Program-made: the position numbers and the translations under genes
The notes under the pieces: generated by a model
Databases searched by the model: none
What the model was told of the DNA's origin: nothing
The model's input: the letters and a program-made list of their open reading frames with translations, nothing else
Shown here: positions 1-11,940 of the stretch, in pieces
Numbering within the stretch: the first letter of the stretch is position 1
How the letters are laid out: each line of letters opens with the position of its first letter
Origin: Cyrtodaria siliqua
Taxonomy: Eukaryota > Mollusca > Bivalvia > Adapedonta > Hiatellidae
DNA: 64,000 nt
Direction of reading: 5' to 3'
Assembly: GCA_037043455.1 (NCBI GenBank)
Contig: JAWPHD010000001.1
Coordinates: 1,240,001-1,304,000 of the forward strand

Positions 1-141
1 AAAAAAGACCGTTGGATGTTTAAACAAGGTTCTAGATTGCAACAAACCTCCCATTTACCCTACTGTCCTCCCAATAAAACGGGACGAACATCAAACTGGG
101 CTTTATGTAGACGTCATCATAGGGTCCACAGACGGTCCCTA
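1..141 (-). mobile_element. Naiad PLE 3'-UTR fragment, internally deleted
   Basis: Read on the minus strand this matches the Naiad-type 3' UTR seen many times in the window: the block around the RT stop codon ('gaccctatgatgac', then the 'aaagcccagtttgatgttc' words) is joined directly to the later block ending in the 'ggttctag..tttaaac' words. The roughly 200 nt that normally separate them are missing, so the copy has an internal deletion. No coding potential remains. It is cut by the window edge. Confidence 0.7.
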
Positions 142-1021
142 TGATGCAATATATAGCAATATATAGCAATATACAACAAAATGTATAACACATATGTTAT
201 AACATGGAAAGTACGGACTACATGTAAATGGCGTGCAATTAGTTTATCTGCAGGGAGGGCCTAATGGAATTCCTGTGAATAACATCAATGATTGACAATT
301 ATGTTATATAATAATTGCATTAAAAGAATTATGAAAAGATGTTTAGACACTAGTATAATTGTGCAATGGACAATTTTATCATGTATGTATTTTAAAGTTG
401 TGGTTATCCCAGAACAACGTTTGTACAGATTAGTAAGTGTGCCAGGATCCCCGCCATGACTCAAACCTGGATCTCTTTTCTCGAAAGAAAAGCATGCTTC
501 CTTACACTATAAAGATGTTCTTAACAGCAAAGAGCGTACAAAAAAATTAATCAGCCAAGTTAAATTTAGATTAAACATATTTTACTTTAAATAAACCACA
601 ACTTAAACTGCTAGGCTTGCATTAACCATTCGCCAAATCGCAATAGACCAAGAGTAACCCAAACGAGCGAATGGAAATCGTAAGAAATACTTAGCAAATT
701 CGCCAGATATCGGCGGTCTGGCGAATCCAAATTTCCTACCGACTTTCTCTAAATAATCTCGGAAAATCACAAATTCAAAAACGCAAAGTATGTAACTGTT
801 TATAAGACAATATCCCGCTGGGTGTTTTAAGCTAATTAGGGACAATCAATTTGGACCGATGACTAATTATCGCCGTGTTTATTGAAAACTGATGTCAAAT
901 TGTCGTGTGCGCGATAGACGCCGCCCACTTTTCCACATCTCGATGTCATTCAACTAGTTTGTGACCCGGCGCTCAATATTATCCATATATTTTATTGCGT
1001 TATCGAGCCGCGTAAAGAAAG
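142..1021. other. AT-rich DNA without a gene
   Basis: No reading frame with recognisable homology. Positions 620-730 contain several 'ttcgcc' / 'ggcgaa' words that resemble the repeat at 19.56-19.99 kb, so part of this stretch may be an old copy of that repeat. Nothing else recognised. Confidence 0.5.
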
Positions 1022-2122
1022 ATAAAAATATCTGTCAGTGAAAGTTTCATTCAAGGATGACAGTCAATCACAAAACACAAAAACAAACACGCAAACAGAC
1101 AAACGAGAAGGCAAAAGTAATGAAAAATGCAAACGACATCACAAACACAAAAGGGTTGACCATAAGCCTACCGCCTTGGAAGGGTCAGTGGCAACAAAGG
1201 CCACTTGGGGTTTAAAGGCCACTAGGGTGCACCATTAAAACAGGATAGTGTAAATAAAGAAATCCCCGCCATAATCTAATCTCTAACAACCAAGGCAGCA
1301 TCAATAGGCAATATAAGTAAACACAAATATGCTCGTGTAAATATAATACAAAAAAAAAAAATAGCCTAGAAAGCCACAATGAAGGTACTCAATAACTTGG
1401 CAGAAGCCGCATCAACAAGAAAATAAACCATTAAGGGCACGACAAGAAAGATCATAGACAAACATCAAACGCCACCGTCCCAATGGGTTTTATGAAGGCG
1501 TCATCATAGGGTCCACAGCCTATCCAGTCATCGTACAATTAAAGAGGAAAGCATAGTGGCGAACTGTAAAAGGGTCCACCACCAAGCATGCAGTAAGTTG
1601 CAAAATGATAGGGTCATAACCTCTTTTGACAAACTGTTTAACAAGTTTAACAAAGATAGTATGAAAGTGATCATGACCGAGAATCTTACGAAGTTTATAA
1701 ATCACATCACCATAGAAGTCAGATTGTGATAGTCCTTGTCGTAGAAAAGTCCTTAAATTACTTTTATATTTGGAAATAAGATCAGGGTCAGGATAATAGA
1801 ATTTTGCAAAGATTTTACGAAGTTTATGGTAACGGTAACCCTGATTGGGTAGCTTTTTAGTTATACAAAGATTACGAATATTAAAGTCCTCAACTCGAGT
1901 ATAAGCTCTTGAAAAACGAATAGGTTGAGACACATACACCCCATAAGAAGTTGCTCGTGGAACAGCCCCATCCAAGTGGGGATAATTAACAATGTCAAAA
2001 TTAAAATCATCTCTCTTGTCATAGATTTTGCTAATTATTTCACCATTTTCAATAGAGAGATCTAACTCAAGGAAAGAATCGTTATTATCAGATATATTAG
2101 CTTTGTTAAGCTGAAGTTCTTC
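1022..2122 (-). pseudogene. Naiad-type PLE, 5'-truncated: RT C-terminal part plus 3' UTR
   Basis: The minus-strand frame from about 2,122 to 1,520 encodes about 200 residues of the RT C-terminal region: the ELQLNKANISD block, YDKRDDFNFDIVNYPHLDG, YGVYVSQPIRF, the RNLCITKKL..GYRYHKLRK block, and FTVRHYAFLFNC. These blocks recur in at least five other copies here. The frame ends at a TAG (1,520-1,522) where other copies have CAG (Gln), so it is a nonsense mutation just before the normal end. The 3' UTR runs down to 1,022 and ends at the family 3' terminus. Everything upstream in the RT (catalytic motifs, ADK motif, nuclease) is missing, as expected for a dead 5'-truncated retrocopy. It lies head to head with the plus-strand fragment at 2,212. 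Confidence 0.85.
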
Positions 2123-2211
2123 AAATAAGTGGCGCACTCTAGTGGAAAAAATGGCTGATCAAAAATAACGTTTGACAATGTTTGTTTAAAAATGAATAAG
2201 CCAGAGATCCA

Positions 2212-2425
2212 ATTAAAGAACTTCAGCTTAACAAAGCTAATATATCTGATAATAACGCTTCTTTTCTTGATTTAGATCTCTCGATTGAAAATGGTGAAAC
2301 AATTAGCAAAATCAATGACAAAAGAGATGATTTTAATTTTGACATTGTTAATCATCCCCACTTGGATGGGGATGTTCCCCGAGCAACTTCTTATGGGGCG
2401 TATGTGTCTCAACTTACTCGTTATT
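2212..2425 (+). pseudogene. Naiad RT fragment (ELQLNKANISD to YGAYVSQLTR)
   Basis: The plus strand encodes KELQLNKANISD..ASFLDLDLSIENGE, then the NDKRDDFNFDIVNHPHLDGD and SYGAYVSQLTR blocks, the same RT segment carried on the minus strand at 1,900-2,122. It stops abruptly where a pLTR-A unit begins ('ttatttttactggtcc'). The two opposed RT pieces form an inverted pair 90 bp apart, a configuration typical of PLE insertions. Confidence 0.8.
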
Positions 2426-2767
2426 TTTACTGGTCCTTTGGGACCAACGAGACCAATATTGTGGCTTTGAATAAGAATACCGCTTAAGCCGGTGCTAGGG
2501 GGCGTGAGAGGTGTTGCTTCATTCATTACTTCTCATGAATAAACTCAATAAAACCGAGTCTGCTGCTTTATTCTCTTAATTGTGTTTGTTGCTCCCAAAG
2601 GATCACCTTTATCAGTATTTATTAACATTCACACTAGCGTTCGTTTAGTGCATTGTGGCGGCTGTAAAAAGTCTCCCCGTGCTACGAATCAGTATTAATG
2701 TTATTTTTACTGGTCCTTTGGGACCAACGAGCCCAATATAGGTGGCTTTGAAGTAGAATACCGCTAC
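2426..2767 (+). mobile_element. pLTR-A tandem unit (one full, one partial)
   Basis: One 276-bp-class unit followed by the start of a second; 'ttatttttactggtcctttgg' words occur at 2,426 and 2,702. The unit contains the 'ccggtgctaggggg' block, a GAGAGGT/ACTTCTC hairpin, a second hairpin with an AATAAA-containing loop, and the 'gtggcggctgtaaaaagtctcc' block. The same units are tandem at 27.6-28.05 and 30.0-30.8 kb. The second unit ends directly at the RT tail at 2,768, so the pLTR has replaced about 0.6 kb of RT sequence. Confidence 0.75.
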
Positions 2768-3251
2768 GATGACCGGACAGGCTGTGGACCCTATGATGAC
2801 ACCTACCTAAAGCCCATTGGGACGGTGGCGTTTGATGTTTGTCTATGATCTTTCGTGTCGTGCCCTTAATGGTTTATTCTCTTGTTGCTCTGACTTCTGC
2901 CAAGTCATTGAGTACCTCCATTTCGGCTTTCTAGGCTATTGTTGTTGTTGTATTATATTAACACGAGCACATTTGTGTTTTACTTATAATTGCCTATTGA
3001 TGCTGCCTTGTTGGTTAGAGATTAGATCATGGCAGGGATTTCTTTATTTACACTGTCCTGTTTTAATGGGATGACAGTAGGGTAAGTGTGAGGTTTGGTG
3101 CACCCTAGAACCGGTTTAAACCCCCAGTGGCCTACTTTGCCACAGACCGTTTGCCTTTTCGTTTGTCTGTTTGCGTGTTTGTTTCTGTGTTTTCTGGTTG
3201 ACTGTCCTCCTTGAATGCTACTTTCTCTGTCCGATCCATTTATATTTCTTT
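2768..3251 (+). mobile_element. Naiad N1 RT tail and 3' UTR
   Basis: Begins at the RT C-terminal 'atgaccggacaggctgtgg' (MTGQAV) and continues through the complete roughly 450-nt N1 3' UTR to its terminus near 'gatccatttatatttc'. A short open frame over 2,817-3,074 is untranslated sequence: the same segment lies after the RT stop codon in the copy at 61.1 kb. The block between 'gccacagaccgttt' and 'gccttttcgtttg' is shortened. Confidence 0.8.
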
Positions 3252-3900
3252 AGCCGTGGCAGCCATCTTGAATTTTGGGCCGACCTCAATTTTTGCTAGA
3301 ATCAACTAGACATCAAGAGCAACATTCCTGTCAAGTTTCATGAAAATCCGTCAAGAAGTTTCAGAGGAGAAGTCGCCACAAGTTTTTCCTATATAACTCT
3401 ATGTAAACAAAGATGGCCGCTGGTGGCCATGTTTGACATCCAATCAAAATGAACTTTGGTTAGATCCAACTGCATATCGTGCCAGTCAAAATGTTTTGGT
3501 AAAGGTTTCAAATCAATATCACCTATGGTTGTTGAGAAGTAGTCGCCACAATATCGTACTTTTAAAATTTATTTTTAGCCGTGGCGGCCATCTCGAATTT
3601 CCGGCCGTCTTGAAATTTTGCTAGGATCAACTAGACATCAAGAGCAATATTCCTGTGAAGTTTAATGAAAATCCGTTACGTAGTTTCAGAGAAGTAGTTG
3701 CCATAATTTTTTCCTATATAACTCTATGTAAACAAAGATGGCCGCTGGTGGCCATGTTTGACATCCAATCAAATTTAACTTTGGTTATAATCAACTACAT
3801 GTCGTATCAGTCATTTTAGTAAAGATTCCAATTTAATATCTCTTATGGTTTTTCAGAAGTAGTCGCCACAAAATCGCATTTTTAAATCTATTTTTAGCAG
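3252..3900. repeat. Two-unit tandem repeat, about 326-bp period
   Basis: Unit starts 'agccgtggcagccatctt' at 3,252 and again at about 3,578, followed in both by 'gatcaactagacatcaagag' and 'aaacaaagatggccgctggtg'. Wording such as 'tttcatgaaaatccgtca' is typical of dispersed invertebrate repeats. A degenerate third unit appears at 4,541-4,780. The open frame at 3,433-3,624 lies inside the repeat and is not a gene. Confidence 0.7.
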
Positions 3901-3916
3901 TAGTTTTAGAGCAGTA

Positions 3917-4540
3917 GTGATTGACCCCTCTACAGTCAGTCATTACGCTTCACTTTTCACTTGTGCGATGACTGTGGACTACCTCTTGGGACTCTGTGAT
4001 TGTACTTACTGAAACCTCAACTAAGGGAGATGGGTGCATGAGCTTTCGTCCCTCGGGTTTTCTGGTCGTACCCTAGATTGGTTTTATCTTTAGCTGCAAC
4101 TACTGTGGTTGTTCAGTACGATCCTGGATACATCCTGAGATGTTTATTATTTTGTATGTGTTTCTGTAGTTAATTTTCTTTATGTGAACTTTATTTCGTA
4201 TATGTCTTGTTCGGCCGTTTCCAAAGGCCCACTCTCATATTCTTTTATTGTTAGAGAATACCTTTTTATGGGATGTAGTTTTGTTTACACTGTCTTGTCT
4301 ATTTGGGCGCTATAGACAGGATAATAGCGAGGATTGTGCGCATATAAAATCGATTCAAGCTAACCAGTAGGCCTTATTGGCTACTGACCGTTCCAAGTCG
4401 GTAACCCTGTCTTCACCACCCTTTCTGTTGTTTTTTGTCTCTTTCATTGTATTATCAAGTCCTTGTTTGCTGTACAGTGCGGACCTACGATGCCATTGCG
4501 TTCGGACGCTGTGGTTTTATAGGATCCTATATCATTTTTA
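3917..4540 (+). mobile_element. Naiad N2 RT tail and 3' UTR
   Basis: Starts in an RT C-terminal remnant (IDPSTVSHYASLFTCAMT) and continues into a second, distinct 3' UTR type (N2) also present at 28.05-28.6 and 29.28-29.97 kb, with 'ggactacctcttggg', 'gtacgatcctggatacatcc', 'ggatgtagttttgtttacac' and 'gcgttcggacgctgtgg'. It is inserted in the 326-bp tandem repeat, which resumes at 4,541. Confidence 0.75.
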
Positions 4541-4780
4541 CTATATAACTCTTCGTAAACAAAGCAATTGTTAACATAAAATCAAAACGATTTTCGACAA
4601 GAACCATGTCATGCTGAAAATTTTACAAAATGTCACTAACCAATATCACTTATAGTTTTCAAAAAGTAGTCGCTACAAACTTGACATCATGGGCAACATT
4701 CCTGTAAAATTTCATGAAAATCCACCCTGTAGTGTCAGAGGAGTAGTCGAGATAAAAATCAATTTGTATTTTTAATAATA
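4541..4780. repeat. Degenerate continuation of the 326-bp repeat
   Basis: Shares 'ctatataactct.cgtaaacaaag', 'agtagtcgc.acaa' and 'atcatgggcaacattcctgt' with the units at 3.25-3.9 kb but is diverged. This supports insertion of the N2 fragment into a pre-existing repeat. Confidence 0.55.
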
Positions 4781-7399
4781 GTGTCCGTGACCTTTGGATA
4801 ACCTAAGTAATAATCCCATGCTAATTCCGATGAGATGAAGTTTTTGGTAAATCCGTCAAGGGAAACTACTGTTATTGAATGGCAACCAAAATCCTATTTA
4901 TAGTAACAGTGACCTTAATCTTTTACCGAATGACCCGAATAACAATCATGAAATTCCTTTCAAAGAGACCTATTTTGAACATTAATTAAGTGCAATTTTA
5001 CATTCAACCGATGATCGATTATAGACTTGCATCAGTTACAATCGATTAATTGGTAACTAAAGGCAGGACTTTCTCTAATTTTTGAAACATAGGCTACCAT
5101 AAGTGATCGAGCAAAGAGAGGATTGTTAGGGGGCCGCAGGCATTCTCCACCGCGGATAAGCATGGGGTGACCGGTCAATAATTACATGCAATCTCCTGTT
5201 TTTGGTGCTAATTAAGGTCAGGATATTTAGTTATTTCATGATTCTTTCAGATGATGAAATGATTCCATACTGTTTAATACTGATTTAAAGAAATAATATT
5301 GTTACAGCCGACTCAAAATTCAAAACAGAAGGCAAATATAGCCGGCTGCCGGCTACTAGAGACAGCCCTGAAAGGCAGAACAATTTTGAGAAGCCACAAA
5401 GAGCAACTGTTTAACATCCTAAAATTCGTCAGTGAAGCCTTCCTCGTATTACTTTATTACAATTTTTCATGATCGAGTTTACTTGATTGGTACAATGCAG
5501 CTCACGTCAAACCCAGACTTTATTATTTCATTTTGAGTGAGAAAAATCGCGTACTTATGCGGAGTTTGATGACAAACTTCTTGGAGTGGAAATCAGCTAA
5601 GTGAAAAATAAATTGCATACTTAAGCCAAGATATTTTGCATATAAACTCAAAATTTGGCCATTTCGAAATTACATTATAAATATGAAATAACCTTTACAG
5701 GTAATGAGTGCATCTATTTCTCCATTTAGGTCATTGTTGTCCATAATTCTTCAGTAAGTTTAGTGAGAAATGTTAAACTTTCTATTTTTGGATGTTGGCA
5801 ACTCATAAATACAACAGATTTTTCATAGATATTTTCTTGCACCAAAACGCAATTTATACGATGGTTCTTATTATTGACTTTACGGTAATGGATCATTTCC
5901 ATTCGAGGGGAGATGTTCCATATGATATTTAATATTATTTTAAATAATGCTTTTTTTAGAAGTTGAACTGAGTTTATGGCGCACCAACACATACAAGGTT
6001 ATATAGCGCCGAACAGGAATAAACATGTATGCAAGGTTCATTCTCTATACTTTTATACATCAAAATAAAATATGGGAAATAGGCCTATAACAGAACATGT
6101 ATAACCTGAGAACTGTATAGTTGATGCGAATTCTATAGTACACATTTCATTAACAATGAAGCAACGTTTCCATATGCGGTGTCATGACGAAGACCTTGAA
6201 CATGCATAATAAAAAATGCCAAAATGAACATGACATGGGGGTTTGAAGGGGTCCCCTATGGCTTAAGCACAATTTGCAGTGGTTGTATTCTACCCAGCAA
6301 CCACGCAGGGTGATAATTATTTGTGATCAATTACTTTACTAGTCAGTATTTTTATATCAATGAAATAATGAAAAAAACATGTAAAGAAACCTGATGTGAG
6401 TGCCGCCTTGTAAAATGCATCTGGCAAAGAGAAGGAAGGCTTGGATTATAGATTTTAATGTTTTATATTGTTGAAAACGGACAACGAAAACAAATAAAAA
6501 CTCGTGATGTACTGCATGAAACGTCTGAACATCAAATATGGATCTGTTTCACAGTTTACTAGAACATGTAAACGCAAGAGTAAGCAAGTTTGTACACCTT
6601 TTTAAAAGAGCATACCTTTTAAATCAGTTGTTTTAATTAAGGGATGTTTGCATAGGGTGATTAAATGCGAAAGTGATGGTAACCTTATACAATAGTGCTT
6701 GACACAAAGTGTATATCATCATGTTAAGATTGGAAATAAACCCACAGCAGCTTTAATTCAATAATGGTCATTGATGAATTTTTTTATGGTCATTGATCAA
6801 TATTTGTTTACATTCTGACAGATGAATAATGAATTTTCAAGCATTCCACAACACTCGTAATTGCCTTTGAGTCGGACTGTAAAAGGTAACTTATGAAATC
6901 AATTGATACAAAACTAGAAGGCTGTTCCACAGAAGACTTGGGCCGCTTACCGTGTGCTTATTTCAGCCTGTACATTCTGTGTAACTATAAAACGGGGCAG
7001 TCAGTAATAGGTCATGTTTAACACATGTCTTGAGATAAAATGAAGATGTGTGTGAAGTTTTATGAACATAGACCAAACACTTTTCAAGTTATTATGGCCA
7101 AGGTTAGGTTGCAGGGTAAAGTGTGACGGACGTTGGCGACGACGATGGACAAAGTGATCTCTAAGTGTCTGCCATGCTACTTAGGCATACAAAAATAATT
7201 ACGATAAGAAATTATTACTAAGGTCATTGGTTTCAAGTACAAAAGAATTTCAGCCGTAAATTAATGACAAAATCAGGGGCAAGTCCGATTCAGGGGTGTA
7301 TTTCTGATTTAGAGATGATGGAATGATGGAATTTATGTAAACAATAGCGCATTTCTTCTGATATTATTAATAAAACTTTTCATTCAGAACTGCAGATAA
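4781..7399. other. No gene recognised; old repeat remnants
   Basis: AT-rich, no frame with homology. Around 4,780-4,990 there are two loose repeats of 'agtgtccgtgacctttggataacc / cagtgaccttaatctttt', and around 7,020-7,160 a 'tgtgtgaagttttatgaacat..gtgacggacgttggcgacgacgatgg' segment resembling dispersed bivalve repeats. The open frame at 5,726-5,992 (minus) has no recognisable domain. Confidence 0.45.
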
Positions 7400-7410
7400 A
7401 CAGTTACAGT

Positions 7411-7920
7411 TCAGTATGGCCATGTCGATGTTGGCATATGAAGATATTCAAAGTATGGTGCAGAAATATCTATACATCTTGTATGAGAAGTCATTTGTCC
7501 GTGCGTGCTTAAATGACCGCTATATTTTAGTATGGTCATGTAGCCATGATGAGTATATATTGTACATCTCATGAACAAAGAAGAGGAAATTGGAAATATG
7601 TAGCCAACGTTGTTTCCGTCAAACATTAAGTAATATTTAACCCATATCATCACCTTCAGTGTAAGCTAGACCTCTATATTTTAGTATGGTCATGGTAATG
7701 TTGTCATGATGAGTATGTTTTGGAAGTTGGCTCAAGAATTGAGAGAGTTATAGCGAACGGTATGTGCCCGTAAAGAAGAAAAAGTCAGTATTCAACCCGT
7801 TCGATGCCCTTTAGTGTGTCCGTGACCTGTATATTTTAGTAAGGTCATGCCAATGTTGTCATGATGAATATGTTTGGAAAGTTTAATAAAGAGCCATGAA
7901 GAAATGCAAAAGTTTTAGCC
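7411..7920. repeat. Degenerate tandem repeat, 110-155 bp spacing
   Basis: Four copies of a core like 'ttttagtatggtcatg..aatgttgtcatgatgagtatg' at about 7,412, 7,526, 7,678 and 7,836. Flanking sequence between cores varies, so the array is old. The minus open frame at 7,411-7,653 falls inside it. Confidence 0.5.
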
Positions 7921-7999
7921 AGCAGGAAGTTTACCAGACGAACTACAGGATGAGAAAGTGGTCCATATGTATAGCGTTTTCAGCTCGAATGTGACAGAC

Positions 8000-9060
8000 T
8001 CATAGCTTTCCAGTATGTAAATTGAGAAAACATACCAACAGCAAGCCAACTTCGTCCTATTGCTGTTATTACTTATGGGCCACACAAATAGACAAAACAA
8101 CTGCAACACAATACCAAACGTAAATATATATAAGCATCAATCATACCGAAGTTAGATGGCAGAAATTCCACTGCACACACACACGACGCTGAAGACAAAC
8201 ACTTCTTGTCAACAATTTCGACCAGCCTTGACCACAACGTGGAAGCCGGACTGCTGAAAGGAAAGAGCAATACATAGTAATATTGACCCTTTATGGGCAC
8301 TGACAGTATAAAGGAGGCTTTGTTGTGTATTTCCACGTTGAAACAAAGGACAATGGATATCATAAATCGTTATTTTCCGGTTCACTTGCTGCTATTGCAG
8401 TTCAGGGAATAGTATGCAAACTTCCTTTAAATACTTCAGACATACGTGTGACAACACCCTACCTGTGCCAACGTATAACTACAACAATCTATTCCATGTC
8501 ATTGTCACCTGCATATACCAGAGTTTACAGAATTCACTGCAATGACTAATTACAGAAATGTTATTGAAAAATGCATTGCTTTCCTGCATGTTGAGTGAGT
8601 GACCATAGAAACATCAAGCCGACTTAGTCTTATTGCTGGCATTACTTACAAGGCACATAAAGAGACAAAACAACATGAACTATGAGAGACTATGCTAAAA
8701 TGAGAGAGTAATATATATCATTATTCTCACACCCACCCACCACCCCATCCATCCCCCACATTAGTCATTAACAGCGTCACAAAATTCTGATCTTTGGGCT
8801 ATATTTCCACTCTGACACACAAGTAAATAAAAGAAATTCTAGTTTCTTGTCCACTTGATGCTATCGCAGTGCACAAGACAAAATACGTACCTGTGCAGAT
8901 CCAAATACTTAGCATAACACAGGTAATGTTTATGTAAACGCAAGCGTTTACAAGTGCAATATTGCTACAAGATGTAGCAGAGGAATTATAACAACATAAT
9001 GGACTTCCGACCTTTGCAGTATATATTATTTCCCTGCAAACAAGTTATGAATTGTGTTCT
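8000..9060. repeat. Diverged direct duplication of about 560 bp
   Basis: Segment 8,000-8,540 and segment 8,565-9,060 share ordered blocks: 'caagccaacttcgtcctattgc / caagccgacttagtcttattgc', 'gacaaaacaact / gacaaaacaaca', 'cacttgctgctattgcagt / cacttgatgctatcgcagt' and 'acctgtgc'. No coding content recognised in either half. Confidence 0.5.
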
Positions 9061-9367
9061 CAACATTTGGATGGATATGTACTAGTACTACATGTGTATC
9101 GTATTATCTCTGACAATGTATGACCTTCGCCAACACTGACACATCAATTTCCCCAATGAGGACCGCCAACACTACTAAAAAAAGGCACTGGCCCTTCTTT
9201 TCTGCACAGAAAAAATTACCCCCGGGATAGAACCTGTACATTTATATGTATACAGGACGAGCGAAACACATTACTTCATTTCGGATATGTGTTACTCAGT
9301 GATTCCAATTCGCCAAAGGATAATCTTACTGTCAATGCCAATTTAATCCCCAAACTGATGTTTCATG
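9061..9367. other. No gene recognised
   Basis: AT-rich, unremarkable sequence between the duplicated segment and the pLTR-B fragment. No motif or frame that I can name. Confidence 0.4.
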
Positions 9368-9565
9368 CATCTTCGGGATGGTTAAAATTATGTACTATTG
9401 ATTTTATGAATATTGGGTTCTGCCCAACCCGGGGCTATTGGGCGTGAGCGGTAGCTAGCATATTGCACTACCGTTCATGAAAAGTCTCAATCAAACCGAG
9501 ACTGCAATATTGTGTATGTGTCGTCCATTGCCAAAGGTCCATTGTCATACTCTTTCAATATAGTC
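9368..9565 (+). mobile_element. pLTR-B fragment
   Basis: Matches the 3' third of the pLTR-B unit: 'cttcgggatggttaaaatt', 'attgattttatgaatattg', the 'acccggggctattgggcgtg' block, hairpin 1 (GAGCGGTAG paired with CTACCGTTC, one G-U pair), hairpin 2 (AGTCTC..GAGACT) and the trailing 'gccaaaggtccattgtcatactctt'. No RT is attached. Confidence 0.8.
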
Positions 9566-9689
9566 AAGCAATGCATAGAACAACAACTAACTGCAACTCT
9601 CCGTCAAAAATGTTATGCACTTGCAATCGCACATATTTAATAGCTATTTCTCAAGTGCATTTATCGTTTCATTACAAATATTACAGTCT

Positions 9690-10090
9690 CCACCATAGCT
9701 TAATGTCACATCTACTTACAATGGCAATCAAGTGAAATGTTCTCGAAAACTTCCTCGAATACGATCATACAAACGCACTGCATACATAACTGACAGGGCA
9801 AACCCAACTGACTTCCACGCATGCTCACTCACACACAAATAACAAAGCGTAAGCAATCTTCACAGGTAGCCGAAGTTCTCGTCTTATTAATAAATTTACA
9901 ACCGTCACAATAACAGAATATCACATCTACTTACCCTTCAGCTCAACTGAAACCGCCTTGAATACTTCCTGAAACACGACAAAAACAATGCAGTTTTCAA
10001 GATGGCTTCCAAAAAAAAAACTGACAAGGTCGACTGACGCTGACTTCGACGCAATCGCACTCACACAAAAACAAAAACATCAACAATTTC
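9690..10090. repeat. Diverged tandem duplication, about 222 bp
   Basis: 'cacatctactta' at 9,708 and 9,930 begins two segments that share 'tcaactgaa / tcaagtgaaa', 'ttcctcgaatacg / ttcctgaaacacg', 'ctgacagggcaaac / ctgacaaggtcgac' and 'cactcacaca' in the same order. No protein recognised. Confidence 0.5.
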
Positions 10091-10559
10091 ATAAGTAGAT
10101 CAGAAATTCACCACATTGTTATAAAATAAATCTTCATACACACATCAATCACATCAAACATTCCCGAAAAAAGTATAAGCAGATTTCTCAAAACTGCACA
10201 CAACATTCTGAATTTTGAAGTTCATCGCGACTGACCACAGGGAGTCGAGAGCGCTTGAGACAAAAATACATTTATCCAATACATGACCTCAAAAGTTACA
10301 ACATATACACGTACCTACCTTTCGTCGTGAACTTTCTTACAACCGTTACCCACCAACTTTAATGCAATACATTTAAAATGCTCAATCGAAATTACGTTCG
10401 TCAACTGTGCTGCAAAAACAATGGCGTCCTCTAAATGTCTCTAAAATTGTCTGCGCATGCGCGGTAAAAATAAACCGGATAAATCAACACCAGATTTATA
10501 TATACAGATAGTATACATCCAAGAGATAGAAACTTATGTAATGACCAAATTTAACGTCC

Positions 10560-11190
10560 CGTTCATGTATCTTTATCCACAACTGTCTTTCCGTACTTGA
10601 AAATCAAATACGCGACAAGGGGTGCACAGTTTTTACCAAGAGGGATACCAAAAACTTGTCTATAAAGGAGGTTCCATACCTGATGAAAATATTATCTAAT
10701 ATAAAAATAAGTGATTCACAAGAAATCAATAATGTGGACCTTTAGAAACAAATGACGAATACGATTATCTATAATATCAAAATTACCAGTAATGATATGA
10801 CAGGCCGGAGCATAGCAAAATGTGTTGTAGTTGAAAATCATATTTCTAATTGCGTTTTTTGTACTTATAACATATTCTGGAATTTTCGGAATTTTTAAAA
10901 TATTTAGGAATAGAATCAACAAAACTATTATCTCGAAAACATACTTAATCAATGCCTTATTAAGATAAAGAATTTTTACAAAATGTTTGATGGGGTCGGA
11001 GAACATGCTGCGTATAGCTTTGAATTGTGGAAGCAGTGTGATACAAACGATCTGTTCGAATAAAATGTTGTCTGCTTCCTCGTCAATCAGCTTCAATGAA
11101 GAAATTGATAGAGATGTGAGACAGGAAAGCATTGTGTGCTTTCCAGAATGAAGACTGCGCAAGTAAAAGTCGAAAGACTAAATTAAAAAG
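10560..11190 (-). pseudogene. Naiad RT/linker fragment with internal deletion
   Basis: Minus strand, 5' to 3': a linker segment with SLSISSLKLIDEEADNILFEQ, FKAIRSMF and FVKILYLNKA, then the region before the RT (FNYN joined to TFCYAPACHIITGNFDIIDNRIRHLF), then a jump to the RT palm block (LDNIFIRYGTSFID..VSL) down to about 10,560. The same linker occurs at 49.1-49.3 kb, and comparison shows that two segments are lost here: the stretch with the CxC motif, and the RT fingers between HLF and LDNIF. Frameshifts break the palm motif. The pLTR-B at 11,191 lies immediately upstream in the element's orientation, giving the order pLTR - ORF expected for a PLE. Confidence 0.8.
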
Positions 11191-11640
11191 CAGACAACAT
11201 ATCCTATGGGTGGTTAAACAATACCCAAAGCCTTTATCGGCCGGAGTAGTGGAACCACCGAATCGAAATTATTTAAGTAAGAAAAGATAAACGTTTAAAA
11301 AGTTACCACCGATATTAAAATATAAGTATAGGGCTCAGCGATCTTCAAATATCGAATGAATAACAGTCCTGATTGAAAGCGCGGGGAGACGTTTTACTGC
11401 CGCCACACTGCACAAACAACGCTACTGTCCTATAAAAGAGTATGAGAGTGGACCTATGGAAAAGGCCGAAGACGATAAATAATACGACATATTGCGGTCT
11501 CGGTTTGATTGAGACTGTTCCTGAACGATATGTGAAATATGCTTGTTGTCGTTCACGCCACCTAGCCCCGGGTTGAGCAGAACTCATTATTCATAAAATC
11601 AATAGTACAGAATTCTAACCATTAAAAGTGACTGTAAATA
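11191..11640 (-). mobile_element. pLTR-B upstream of the Naiad fragment
   Basis: Minus-strand pLTR-B, near-complete in its 3' two thirds. It carries hairpin 1 (UGAACGA/UCGUUCA, a compensated variant), hairpin 2, the 'gtgtggcggcagtaaaacg' block shared with pLTR-A, and the 'cggtggttccactactccggcc' and 'aggatatgttgtctgc' words. It abuts the coding fragment at 11,190. Open frame 11,345-11,587 is pLTR sequence. Confidence 0.8.
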
Positions 11641-11837
11641 AACAGACTGAATTCTATTCTTGTATCTCTCATTGTGGTAAGAAAAACCTTTGGACAGTTG
11701 AACGTTATCTAAATGAACAATCAATATATCGAATTCAGTCTTTAAATACACAGGTAAGCATCAATTGTATAATACGATAATAACAAAATACATAAAACTA
11801 AATAATACATAACAGGTTACTACTGTTCCACATAGTA

Positions 11838-11930
11838 TAAACCTTCCGTGGAAATAAAATTTGTATTTTTTAATTTCTAAATACTATTTAGAAATTAAAA
11901 AATACAAATTTTATTTCCACGGAAGGTTTA
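11838..11930. repeat. Perfect inverted repeat, 46-bp arms, 1-bp spacer
   Basis: Left arm 11,838-11,883 and right arm 11,885-11,930 are exact reverse complements with a single C between them. Arms run from 'taaaccttccgtgg' to 'tttctaaata'. Nothing else in the window is this perfect, so it is recent, an active fold-back element, or an assembly artefact. Confidence 0.95.
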
Positions 11931-11940
11931 AACCTGACTG

